Of a DNA stretch of 64,000 nt, positions 23,100-35,170 are shown piece after piece (the first letter of the stretch is position 1; the number at the start of each line of letters is the position of its first letter). Below the pieces are notes generated by a model. It made no database searches and had not been told where the DNA came from. It was given only the letters and a program-made list of their open reading frames with translations. Source of the stretch: Imbricaverruca yamaguchii (lineage: Eukaryota; Arthropoda; Thecostraca; Neoverrucidae). The DNA lies in NCBI GenBank assembly GCA_034440575.1, contig JAOTOL010001616.1, positions 1 to 64,000 of the forward strand, given 5' to 3'. A program made the position numbers and the translations under genes.

Positions 23100-23961
23100 T
23101 TAACTCGTCCCGTCTCGGGGGGGGGGGAGGGTCTTCAACCGCCCCCGTCAGGCTTTTCGCGGATAGCGGACGAACGGCGCGCGGCATCGCGCCCAAATTT
23201 GGCATACCTTTTCCCACATCAATTTGACATGCTGATTCAAAATCTTTAGGTCAGGTCATCTACGGTCAACGAGTTAGTCAAGGTCAAGTGAGGTCACCTC
23301 CAAAAAAGTTCACCCAGTCGTCACGCTTTAACGGATACAGATATTTTAATGAAACTTTCAGCGATTGCTTATCTTTACGGATGCAATAAAACGTACGAGT
23401 TGAATTTGTCATTTTTTTCGTTTTTGACTACATAAATTTTGCGCATTTGCCAAATTGTAGTTAAAATACAGGATTCTGGCTAAAGTAAGCATTTTTTATT
23501 AGGGCAAGTTGACTTCCAACAACGTTTCTCGGTCTGCTCAACCCAATGGAAAATGAAAATTTCAGAAAACTTGAAAACTCAATATTTTGAAATTTAAAAA
23601 AAAAAACTTTTTTTTTGTGTGTGGGTGGGGGGAACAAAATTATAGCCCTGGTCGATTTCGCTGTCCTTTTCTCATTCCAAAGAAATTTTGTTTTTCATAT
23701 AGCCCAAAATGAACTCCCCAGAGTCAAAAACATAATGTAAGTCATGAAAAGTCGTGAAAATTTAGCTCCCCTGGTGACGTCACTTTTGGGGAAAAATTGT
23801 TTTGGAGGGTGGACCCAGACCCTACTCGTCGAGCGCTTTCCGACGACACCGCTTTCGTTTTCGTGCGATGCTTAGTTTGGATTTTATAGGGGGGTCTTCA
23901 ACCGCCCCCCCCCCCCAGAGACGGGGTGGGAGGATTTCACCGGAAAGACGGCGCGGGTTAA
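23100..23961. mobile_element. TTAA-flanked non-autonomous element, copy 2
   Basis: TTAA at 23100-23103 and at 23958-23961 bound the element. Both ends carry CCCGTCTC next to a G or C run in opposite orientations. GGGTCTTCAACCGCCCCC occurs in the same orientation at about 23128 and 23892. Four AGGTCA hexamers cluster at 23248, 23253, 23281 and 23291. No transposase. Related to but diverged from the 2782 element. Confidence 0.6.
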
Positions 23962-24310
23962 GCTTAGGCCACATGCTGCGAGACAAGTAGCTTTGACGCT
24001 TAAAGACAACCACTTCGAGCATTCTGCTAGAAAGAGTATCGCTTTCTCGCTTTCCTCGATTCTGGGTGACGAACACGCATAACTCAAATTACTATTTGGC
24101 TATCTGCATGCCACTAAGCTAGCAGAAACATTGCAGATGCCACACCTCCAATACACACTCCAGCACGCAATGCATACCCACGTATGCACGAGTAGGAATA
24201 ACGTAAACAGACAACAAATTGCATAGGACATAGCCAATTCGCTTTCCCATTCGAAATAAATGGCCACCTAGCGGCGCCATCGGGGGTAACTGAGCCGACT
24301 TGTTTCAACA

Positions 24311-25309
24311 TTAACACTCGCACGTCCGGTGGTCCGCGCCAACTTCGCATGTCCGGGGGGGCAGATTCTAAGATCTCTGGAACTATGCTAGCTAGCGACA
24401 AACGGAAAACGGCGTTGAATAGCTGGTGACGGGCTCTATCGAAAGTGCTTCGGTCATTTTTTTCCTCAGGTCAATATTCAGGTCACTGGGCCATCTTAGG
24501 TCAAATTTGACCAGATCAGGTGGGACTCGGATATTGACACATATCTCAGGACGTGTAACAGATAGAAACAAATGACGAACGCTATTCGACAGTCCTTGAA
24601 ATGCGCTACCGGCAATATGCGGTATAATTTAAGTTCAGGTCAACCGAAACTTAGGTCAAGGTCATGAATTCATGACCTCAGGTCAAGGCCTGGGGAGGTC
24701 ATGTAAGGTATCAATCGACACGTCTTGACGATACAAGCATAATGACGGTAATTTCAGCCTTCTAGCTCAATGCAGTGCGACGTAATGCGCAGAAATGTGT
24801 AGTGATCTCAGGTGACCTCAGAGACCTTGGTGAGGTCACTGAGCAAAAATATCAGCGGTAACATTGAGCATAGCTTCCATCTACATGCCACAACCGTTGT
24901 GAGATCATTCCGAGCGCAAATGTGTAACTAGGAAACATTTGTATATTTTACCATAGCCTTATAATGGGGAAGCCATGGCAGCGACCTGACCTAAGGTCAA
25001 TACTACGAAAAAAAACGATATACATATTATGGTCCCTGATGAGATGATGACATACCATAAGTTTGAAATCAATCGCCCAATTATTGTGGAAGTTATGCCA
25101 CCTAGAACTCCGAGTGTAGTTGGGTCACTTCGCCTGATCTGGTGACCTGACCTGAGATGACCCAGGATTAAAAATGTATGAGGATATGCAGAAAAGACGA
25201 ATGAACAGCTGTGCGAGGTTTGGCCTTGCTAACCGTATTAGTTTGGCGGCAAATGAGGAAAAACCGGAGGGGGGGGCAGATATCTGCCCCCGGACGTGCG
25301 GGGGTTACA
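24311..25309. mobile_element. TTAA-type element dense in AGGTCA hexamers
   Basis: The left end is TTAACACTCGCACGTCCGG at 24311; the right end is CCGGACGTGCGGGGG then TTAC (a decayed TTAA) at 25291-25309. These are inverted terminal repeats of a piggyBac-like MITE. Fifteen AGGTCA or TGACCT hexamers lie between 24468 and 25153. They include a head-to-tail pair with no spacer (24653-24664), a perfect 20-bp palindrome (24659-24678) and an overlapping inverted pair (25143-25153). A GC palindrome GGGGGCAGATATCTGCCCCC is at about 25272-25291. No coding capacity. Confidence 0.65.
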
Positions 25310-27000
25310 AATAATGTTCAAACGGTTACTCATAGTGCCATCAGAATAAGATTAGCTGACATGTCTCGAAATTCGTAACGGAAAACGGCTACACAGGGAT
25401 ACAACTGGCGTAGATGGCCCCAATTGCAAACACCGTACCAATCCCGCTCACAGCCCGACATGAAATCATGCTTCTTGTACTAACCCACGAGCATCAACTA
25501 CCGCCAGGCAGTTGATGGCCGTGATAGGCCACGAGGACAATTACCTCCTTGTCCACACGGTAAAGACCCCTGAATGTTCTTGGGCCGAGAGTAGGCTAGG
25601 ACGCTAGCACCATGGCAAACTCTTTTTTTTGTAGTCACCCATCTCCCACCACAACTACAAATTTCCTTACGGATGGGTAAAGCAAAACGAACAACACTAA
25701 CATTCTGGAGATCATCCCGCCTCCAGCACCTTAGCATCCCACGCACTATGACGCGAGACTCCCAGAACGTAAATATGCCCTTTCCTCAGACTTGCTCACA
25801 AAACCCACTCACTTTAAGTGCGACGCAATGACTCTTATATGGTCCGGCACGACTATAACTCACTCCCCTTTAGGGGCTTAAAAAAGAAACGGGAGGGGTG
25901 CAACAAGTTATTGCAAAGAGGTCCCCAGTCCCCACTGCAGAAGAAACGCAACCGTAGGGCGTGGGGAGGAAACTGTGCCCTCAGTACCTCCAGTGCCTTT
26001 CGTAGCGGTCACTGATCTGCACCGGATATGCTATCTTGTCTGGAGGAACTTCCGTGAGACTTTTAACATTGACATTGAAATGCCTGTCTTTTGATTACAA
26101 AAAAAAACAGTTTCAAGTCAGTTATTCTGGTTTTAGGGTGCATCGACTGCAGTGGTTATACAGCGCCCAGAAAGACAGTTTGAAGACGTAAAAGAGGAAA
26201 CGGGAGTCTCGACAAGGTAACCATTTTCTTTCAGGTATGAAAGAGGGGGGGGGGGCACGACCACGGAAATGTCATGAAACAGACCATTCTTCGGGACGTC
26301 GAGGATTCCTGGTTTTGCTTCGCGAAAATCTCCAAATGTCCTTTCTGTACCGCATAATTTTGCTTGCTTCAGCGCCGGGCCCCTTCCCTTGGCTGTGCCT
26401 CTGTATCTTGAAAACATCGGGAAATTCCAAAGGCTTCACTTCCTCGGGGGACCGCAACTTACCATACGTTGGTCTCTAGCTCGTTCAATATGAGCGCCAA
26501 GACGGCGGGGTCGTCTGAAGGTCATTAAGGTCGCTGGTTTTCTGGTCGACTTGCGTCATGCCGACTGTTGTAAACGCCGCCTTTTCTCAGTTTATGATGT
26601 AACTTGGAATGGAAACCGGTCCTGGGTTATTGATATAATATGGAATGATGGCCTACCATTCTTTCTCTTCTTTCCCGTCACTTTCTTATGGCGCGACCGC
26701 CCCTGGCTGACGCCAAGAAAATTCCGCATTGCACATCGAACCTGCCGAATTTTACTCACTCTGCCTCAAAACACGCGTATCCTGACAGTAAGAGCACGTG
26801 ATACCTGCCGATGCGTGTACTGTTTGTCCGTCCTGCACGGAATTCATTGTACGGAAGCTGTTCTGTGTTTATAGTTTTAATCAGCTGGGGAAAACATTGA
26901 GGTGAGTTTACCAAGATGACGTTTGGTGACCTACCTACTGTTTTCGGTATTTGTGCATGTGCGCGGTGGCGGGACTGGGATTGTTTTGAAAGGGGCTTTT
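25310..27000. other. No recognisable gene
   Basis: Moderate-GC intergenic sequence. Open frames of 80-107 codons show no domains. It contains one reverse-strand mini-retroposon (26118-26174). Confidence 0.4.
26118..26174 (-). mobile_element. Mini-retroposon, reverse strand
   Basis: Read on the minus strand it gives TGGGCGCTGTATAACCACTG, CAGTCGATGCACCCTAAAAC and a tail CCAGAATAACTGA. Flanks are ACAGTTTCAAG (26107-26117) and ACAGTTTGAAG (26175-26185), an 11-bp duplication with one mismatch. Five extra bases precede the usual start. Confidence 0.75.
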
Positions 27001-27566
27001 ACTCCCTCAAAGGTACCAGACCGAACTATTTGACTAAACACCCATTCCTTTAGCTGTGCTCATGCTCTATCGTTTTGAAATTAGATTAATCTGGGATTAG
27101 CAAAAATATAATTCCTCACATGTATCGTAGGGGAGTTATCCTTACAAAATCCACCGGTAAATTTGCGTTCTGAGGTAATTTGTGAATCCTTAGCGTTTCG
27201 GTTTCCACTCCAAATGACGGATGAGGTTTATGAGTGTGGTTAGCATGGTGCAACTACTTATTTCTTCTGCAAATGCATTTTTTTTTCAGTTGGATGCCAC
27301 AATAACACCAAAAAATGTGGTTGGAGTTGGGCAATATACCCTGAAGTTATAAGTAGGTAGGTAGGCACATCAAAAATATTGTTAAAGATGAAAAAATAGT
27401 GTGACCTAACCAAACCTAGCCCAAATTTCCATGCAATAAAAAATTATGTTCAGAAATTGAGTTTTCAAGGTATTTGTTTCTGAAGAAAATGTATAGATAA
27501 CACCCAACCCATCCTTCCTTGACTTGTTTTTGGAGAAAAAACATTTCAGCTCCATTTTTTAAATAA

Positions 27567-27622
27567 TGGGCGCTGTATAACCACTGCAGTTGATGCACCC
27601 GAAAACCCAAATAACTAACTAA
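27567..27622 (+). mobile_element. Mini-retroposon, full-length with perfect TSD
   Basis: A 56-bp element starting TGGGCGCTGTATAACCACTG, with TTGATGCACCCGAAAACCC and tail AAATAACTAACTAA. It lies between two identical 14-bp copies of CATTTTTTAAATAA (27553-27566 and 27623-27636). The duplication is clear although the target is AT-rich. Confidence 0.85.
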
Positions 27623-28919
27623 CATTTTTTAAATAAAAAAAAACTTTAAAAACCCTCTGCTTTATACAATTAAAATGTGTCAAGCTTGTCTTATAAACAA
27701 CTATCTTAAACTGGTACATAGGGTAGTGAGGTATCTAGGGTACCTACCAAGGCAGGTACCTGAGTGTTGATCCATTGATTGATGCAGCAAAACCAAAGAT
27801 ACCACCAAAGCTGATGATAATGAACCTTATGCTGAAATGTGAGCCACATAAGGCCAGTTGACCCACTTACGAAACCAAGAATCCTACCTGAAATTTTACT
27901 TGAGGATAAATGGAAGGTCCAGAAATGAATTTATGCATTCATCAGGGGGCACATGTTTGTGCAATGGAAGAGGAATTAAAGTTTTTGTCACCATCCAGCT
28001 CACAAGTACCTGCTAAGTGCATTGGTAATCACTGAACAGTCATAATATTCAATCATTGTCAAGAAGGTGCATAGGCTAGCATCTTTCCAGGTGTGCAACC
28101 ACAACATTTTTTGGAGATGCATAGGCCAGGAAGGCCAGAAGATAATGGGTTGTGACATTTTTTACCAAAATACTATGCAAGGCTTAATTAAATAGGACAA
28201 ATTAAGAACTGAAACATGGTTAACCTCCCTATGTTTCTGGTTAAAATTATCTACTCAGCCTAACTAGCTGCCACGCACAGTGAATGCCATGTTGCTGCAC
28301 TAGTGATTATTTATATTTCACCCTTATGATGGTTTTATTTTTTTAGATAACCTAGCATAAGTTGATATTAATCCATAGCTTGTGTACAATTATTAGAACA
28401 ATTATCAAGCTTGTGTACAATTATTAGAACTGAGAAATTATTGTACCTAGATTAACTACACTTAGGGATTTGGAACCAGACAGCAAGGCATGAGGCTGAA
28501 TGGTCAGGGTTAAAATAATGGTTTTTCATTAGGTGTGAGATGTCAGAAGGAGCACAGCAGTGTTAAATTTTTCAAGAAAATGGGTGGAAAATACCACCTA
28601 ATGAAAGTTCAATCGACCTCCCTGTCTATGGCTTTTGTGACATCCTTGCTTACTAGCTGCTGATTATGAAGCCAACATAAACTCAACTGAAGACATCCTG
28701 ATTCCCTTCAACAATTCAAATATGCCATAGTTAGGGTGCACCAATGACCTCTGATCAGGAAATCTGAAACCATATCACACAGCCTCTTCTGTTTCAGATA
28801 GTCTACCCAGTATCCTAAAGCCCAGTATCATCCAGCACTCCTTAAGTCCTTATTCAGCAAGCAATGAAGCCCTGCATTGAATATAATATGCTGGCTTATC
28901 AAAGTTGCTCAGTGATAAA

Positions 28920-29790
28920 TCATTCCACTTTCTGAATATACCACTTTCTGAACAATCAACCGACATCCTTCTCCAATAAGTATCAGCATCCTACTCATTG
29001 ATGTGAAGTATTTATGTCTCCTTTGTAACAGTACCTTGTTTATAAATAGCATGTGCATTCCCTCAATATGGAATGGTGTTACACGAACATTTTGCAATGC
29101 AATTTTGGGTAAAGGGATGACCTATGTGATATGGGATACAAAACCAGTTCATCATAGTTATTATTCCCCTTATCCCGAATACATCTTTTCTTAAATTATG
29201 AATCTTAAAACAAATGATAAAGGTCCATTCATAATCACCTACACCATGAACTCAAATTTTAGTCTGAAAAACATCAAAAACATTTTAAATTACACTAAGT
29301 ACATGCCAAATTTTGACATCCTGCTCATGCTCATTTCGACATCTCACACCTAATGAAAAACCAATATTTTAACCCTGGAGCACAGTAGGATGTCTAAGTT
29401 TGCCAGGGAATTGGTGTCATTTAAATGTTCTTGATGTCTTTCAGACTCAAATTTGAGGCAATGGTGTAGACAAGACTGTATCTTTATCATTTGTTTTGAA
29501 ATTCATAATTTAAGAAGTGCCATATTTGGGATAGGGAAAATAATAACTATGCTATAAGCTGGTATTGTAGACTATATTACATTATAGGTAATTTCCTTAC
29601 CTGAGATTGCATTACAAAATGTTTTTATCACCATTCCTTATCGAGAGAGTGCACATGCTACTTATAATCAAGATACTGTTAGAAAGGAGACACGAAGACT
29701 TCATATACATGCATTAAGGAGTAGGATGTCGATAGTTTTTGGCAAAGGATGTCGATTGGGTGTTCAGAAAGTGGTATATTCCACCCTATC
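28920..29790. repeat. Inverted pair of a ~450-bp dispersed repeat
   Basis: A plus-oriented copy (about 28920-29390) faces a reverse copy (about 29400-29790). The element start resembles GGGTGGAATATACCACTTTC; its 3' part holds TCATTTCGACATCTCACACC and ATATTTTAACCCTG. A third copy runs at 31228-31690, a mostly deleted reverse copy lies near 28498-28580, and older relatives occur in the tandem array (43355-43790, 47735-48200, 62500-62950). Confidence 0.65.
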
Positions 29791-30358
29791 TCACAAATAA
29801 ATTATCACTGTGAATGGTATGTCTGTACCTTTAGTGAAAGCCACATCAGATAGCGTCAGCAGACAGTTCCAGCAACACACAACTATGCCAACCAAATTTA
29901 GTGACATTGGGCAGCTTCATGTAGCTATACATCAGGTATTACAAAAACAAGTCGCTACAAATGCATAACTGTAATACAAATTGCACCATGACAAGAATTA
30001 AGTTGTGTTTCATGTTTGTTGCTGGGACTATGATACAACAGCAACAATAATATATTTTTTAGCAAAATTCCTGTCATTGAGTAAGCCCATATAATTATGG
30101 GTGAAAGTGTGGCCCTCTTTTCAGTACCTTATGCGGATGCAGACATCTTACCCACAGCATTAATTTAGTTGACATGGTTGCTTTTGCTTGTTGGCAAAGC
30201 TATCTGCTGGAGCCATCTACTATGGCTGTTTCTAACTTTAAGAACATCTGTAAGGTGAGGTCTGGTTAGTGGTAATCAGTGTCTTTAGGAATCATTGGTA
30301 ATGACTGTTTAAATGTAAAACCCAGATAAGCATAACATTTATCTATATAAATAAATAA

Positions 30359-30393
<35 letters not shown>

Positions 30394-30739
30394 TTGGAAA
30401 AAAAACATGTTAATTTAGTAAATATGGAAAAACATTCCCATGCCAAATTTTGGTGAAAAATTAGTTCTCCTGGTGTTATCTGATGTGACAACTGATTTTT
30501 TGTGTTATTTTACTTGGGAAAGGGAATCTTTGGGGTGTAAGCGATTAAGTATATTTGGGCATTAAGGTGTACAATCAATTCCTGGAATTGTATTTCCAAT
30601 GCAACATTTATAAACATGAAGTATGCAAAGAGCTTAGGTTTGGTTCAGTTATTTTAGGTCAGGTGTTGTAAAATTTTTTGTTGTTGACATTTTTCAATAC
30701 AAATTTTAAGTCATTTATTCTTGAAAAATGTTTAGTCTA

Positions 30740-31050
30740 GCTTTATTAGGTTAAGTTAGGCTAGGTCTTTCATTTCAAATTTGTAGATTTTTTGGGTGAA
30801 ATTATTCATAAAAAGCAATTTGCTCTCCTCCATGGAAGATTAGGCTTTGCTAGGTTAGGCCTTGCAACATCATTTTTTTATTGATTTTAAGTGTAACTTT
30901 TTACTTTATTTACCCAAGTCCCCTTTTGAGTATTATTTTTCATCCAAATTGAAAAGTATGCATTTGCAGAGGAAATGAGAAGTCACATAATGTTCAGCAC
31001 AGTCATAAGCATTGTACAAGAAAAAGAAATTCCAAGAAGTCAAAAATTTC
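30740..31050 (+). repeat. Repeat shared by the two AT-rich blocks, copy 2
   Basis: Matches 9690-10010 in the same orientation; the shared blocks are named in that entry. Confidence 0.65.
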
Positions 31051-31194
31051 CATAATTTCCAAATTTCCACTTGAAATTTACCAAAAATGCTTTAGAGAAG
31101 TGATAGAACCAAACCCAACATGGCCTAAGATCCTTTTAAATATTTAACAAATATATCAAATCAATATCTTTCAGCTAAAAATAATCAACCAAAC

Positions 31195-33055
31195 TTAACA
31201 CGTGCCCTGGAGGCAGTGATACATTATTCGTGAAATAGGGTGGAATATACCACTTTCTGAGCACTCAATTGACATCCCTCTACAAGAGGTATCAACATCT
31301 TCCTCCTTGATGTGTGCTTATTAAGTATTTGTGTCTCCTTTCTAACAGTATCTTGTTTCTAAATATGTCCATGCTCTTGATCAGAAGTGGTGGTACACGA
31401 AAATTTCGCAACGCAATTTCATATAAAGGTATTACCTAAAATGTGATATGGCATACAATACCAGTTTACAACATAGGTATTGTTCGCCCTATCCCGGACA
31501 TAGCTCTTCCCAAATTATGAATATCAAAACAATTGATGAAGGTACAGTCAAAGAACATCACATACAAAATTTCCTCAAATTGGTGTCTTAAGGACGCCAA
31601 AAGCATTGTAAATGATACTAATTCAGTGGCAAATTTCGACATCCTACCCTGCTCATTTCGACATCTCACACCTAACAAAAAACGAATATTTTAACCCTGC
31701 CTGGAGGGCCTCTGAAAATAACGCGCACTGGAGGGGGGCGGATTCCGCCCCCATAAGATCTCAGCTCCTATGAAGGCTAGAACAACGAAATTCGCAGGGT
31801 GGATGGGCACGATAGTGAACTCTATTGTGTGCAAAGTTCATGACCTTAGGTCAATAACTTCAAGGTCAAATGAAGGCTTCTGCCTTCATTTGACCTTGAA
31901 AATTTTCTTAGCAAAATTTTCTGGTTTTGCGTGGCTTGGCTTGTCACTGTTATGGATCGCTGTGATTGTGTTTCAATGCTCCAAATTTAGAATTAATGAT
32001 GCTTTGGACATTATTAATGATGCAATACAGATATCAGATCTGCCATTTGACCACAGGTCACCTATATAGGAGCACTTTATTAGGTCATTACCTGCTCCAG
32101 TTACCTGAACTGGGCTCCGAACCCGACTGCTCCGTTGGGCTGGGCACAATGGGCTTCACAAAGAAAGGCGTGAAATACATGGAGAAAGTATAGAAACGCT
32201 TAGGCACACAATGATAAACAGTAGATTCCAGAATGTGCATGGAATAACATGTAAAGTGACATCAATCGCATGGCAGTCATTTGCATTTATGACACATTCC
32301 AGTTGACCAAGTTTGGCTCCATTAGCCTGTCATGAATTTGACTTGACTTGACCTCGGCAACCTAACATGCCGCTTAAATTGTATAGCATAACAATATGCA
32401 TGAAACAAGTCGCTAGTGTTGTCAAGAACACTTCCCTTTTGACAACATACCGGAAGCGCATCAGCGCCGATTTTTGTGGTCTGGCGCTGCGAATTGTTTT
32501 TACTTTAACGACCCCTAACTTGAAAACTTTTCGGCCGATTTTCCTTTTTTTTCTTGCTTTAAACAATGAGCCGGTCACTTCTAAGCCGGTACGCAAAAAA
32601 CTGCCGTATACCTGCCGGCACAATATGGAGTTACGTATGAAAAATCGGAGTGGTTGGCGAATTTCGCCTTCCCCCCTCCAGGGCGTGTGTTAGCCTATCA
32701 TGAACTTTTACCTGATTTTACCTCGGTGACTTGATATGACTCTAACAATGTAGCATGACAATGTACATAAAATAGTCTCTAATTTTGCCAAGAACACTTC
32801 CTTTTTGCTAATATACGGGAAGCACATCAGCGCCGATATTTGTGGTCTGGCGCTGAGAATATGTTTTGACTTTAGCGACCCGTAACTCGAAAATTTTTGG
32901 TCGATTTTCATTTTTCTTACTTTAAGCAACGCTCTGTTCATTTATTAGCAGGTACGTAAACAATGGCGTATATCGGCCGGTAAGATCTGGAGTTATCTAC
33001 GAAAAACCGGAAGTGTGGGCGGATTTCGCCCCTCCCCCTCCGGGGCGCGTGTTAA
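31195..33055. mobile_element. TTAA-type element, inverted relative to copy 1
   Basis: The left boundary is TTAACACGTGCCCTGGAGG at 31195 or, for the part shared with the 2782 element, TTAACCCTGCCTGGAGG at 31691. The right end is CCGGGGCGCGTG then TTAA at 33052-33055. From 31691 to 33055 it is the reverse of 2782-4126, including the two tandem 360-bp units (about 32335-32690 and 32700-33050). The first 490 bp are a copy of the 450-bp repeat family, so either the two families are parts of one larger element or one inserted beside the other. No transposase. Confidence 0.65.
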
Positions 33056-33185
33056 CATAACCCAACCTAACTGTTGCCTCCTTTATATGGTAACATGTAT
33101 GTAAGGTATGTATCATGAGCACCCTAAACCACAATAATTGCATTTTAGGTGGGATCATATTGGTTATAGAATGATACGAACTTAG

Positions 33186-33290
33186 CGCAAAAATCTGGCC
33201 CATCCTAGGAAAAATCCAACACATCCTAGCAAAAATCTAACCCATCCTAGCAAAAATCTAACCCATCCTAGAAAAAATATAGCCCGACCT
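33186..33290. repeat. 21-bp minisatellite
   Basis: CATCCTAG recurs at 33201, 33222, 33243 and 33264, giving an exact 21-bp period with unit CATCCTAGCAAAAATCTAACC; about five copies. Confidence 0.85.
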
Positions 33291-35114
33291 TATGTTGGAT
33301 TGCCTAATCTCATTGCACCACAGGAGTCTACGTGATATGCCATTTCAATGACAGCAGCATGATTTCAATGGTGGATAACTTGTATGCATTTCCCACACGA
33401 ATATTAAGGCAGGAAGCTGATTATGATCGCGGAAGTATTCAGTCCGTACATTTGTTTTCCAACCGGCACTCAGTGAACTTCTTCCATATATGTACTGCCC
33501 CTTTTGTCAGACAGGGAAAGGGTATTACCAGGAACAAATGCACATTTGATTGCATGGTAGGTCATAGTCATAATTATATGTCCACCAAGTGCAGCACATG
33601 TGCAAGTAAGGCTGATTGAACCCTTGTCGAATTTTTCATCTTGATGCGCCCTCCCGAAGGCTCGAATTCACCCCGTCGAGTTTTTTTTAGTCAGAGGCGC
33701 CCCTCGGAGCAGAGGCACCACTCCAGGTGCTTTCGAGGTGGTGCTTCTAGAGATGTGCTTCCCATGATAATTCCTGGATCCGCCCCTGCTGGGCAGACTA
33801 CAGAGTATGTTCGATCTTTTGTACAATGCAGTGTCTCAAAATGCGGTTGTGTGCTAGAGTGATAAATCAAGTGGAACTATGGCTCTACTTGATTTTCGAA
33901 CTTTCCTTGATCAACTTTCCCTATAGAGAAAGTGAATACATTTCGTTCAAAATACAGGGGAGTATATGTATGCCATTTTATCCGTAATTATCGTCTGGTT
34001 TCGTGATTGTACTCGCCGAATGTATCTTATCTAAGCAAGTATTATCGACAATGTAGCGTGCTTGTAGTAAATAAAGATTGAGCGGCTGCAAACTTGCACA
34101 TACAATATTATACATGATGTCATGCAGAGAATAACATAATGTGCCCGCTGCAAAAACATCCTTAGTGTCCCAGTGACCGCAGTTGTTCGTCTGAATAGAG
34201 GCAGGTCACGTTCGCCTATTATCCACCCCAGTCGCCCCAGTCGGCCCAGTCCAGTCGGCGGTCTCCTCGTGTGTCGGGTTCGTCAGGTTCTTAGACCTCT
34301 CGTCGATCTCGTGATCTCGCTGCGTCACTGCTGTATCCGGCGCCACTCTGCATGCCACTGCAGCGTAGCCAGCTTCCCGAGGGGCCGACCTGGAGCCGGT
34401 GCAAAGTCCCGAGGATCGTGTGGCCAGCCACGATAACCTCCTCGTGGCTTCGTGTTGTGGCAAATATATTCTGTATTGTGTATTCTGCGTTATTATCCAA
34501 AGCATAACCGATGACGACACTGAGTTGCAAGCCTGACCAGTTGATTTCCTGCCAGAACATATTGAGTAAAGGAAACTAAAAGACGAAAAATCTGAACCGA
34601 TTAGATGAGAGTTGGTGCTATAATACCACTTGAGCTATGACTTCACCAACTTGAAGGCACGATTTATTACAAATTGGTCTCATCATTATACTCCGACATC
34701 GCGGGCAATTTATCGGCGATTGGGTATTTTGAAATCGTTCGTCGTCATGGGGGCTATCGTACCACGCACGGGAAAAGCATTGCCGCACGTAATTAAACGT
34801 ACGCTTTCCTGTCGCTTCTGGGTAGGCGATTCTTCTGTAGTCAGAGACAGGTTCCCAGCGTTTCCCCAGTCGGTATCCTCATCAAGTCTGGCGGGTGGAG
34901 GTGCTGGCGCGGTAACGCAGTTTTCCCTGCATACAATTTGTAAAATTTGTTAAACACAATTTTTTCGCTTCCTCTTGGATGTAGACTTCGGAGCGATTTA
35001 CATACATCACTGACATACAACACTAGAAGCTCGGAATGATCCGCCTTTATTTCGAAGACTGTGTATTACTGTTGGCACTAATCGCATCTAACACTGTTAG
35101 CTGTCCATCCAACA

Positions 35115-35170
35115 TGGGCGCTGTGTAACCAACGCAGTCGATGCGCCCCTAAACCCAAATAATCAATCAA
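35115..35170 (+). mobile_element. Mini-retroposon, full length
   Basis: A 56-bp copy: TGGGCGCTGTGTAACCAACG, CAGTCGATGCGCCCCTAAAC and tail CCAAATAATCAATCAA. It has the same 5' end as other full-length copies. No target duplication is visible, so it is probably older. Confidence 0.75.

Larger units (their letters stand above)
27001..31194. other. AT-rich gene desert, block 2
   Basis: AT-rich like 8.3-14.0 kb and also with scattered AGGTTAGG motifs (30730-30770, 30850). No exon recognised. It contains a mini-retroposon (27567), repeats of a roughly 450-bp family in both orientations (28.5-29.8 kb), a (TA)n tract at about 30360-30390, and the repeat shared with block 1. Confidence 0.5.
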
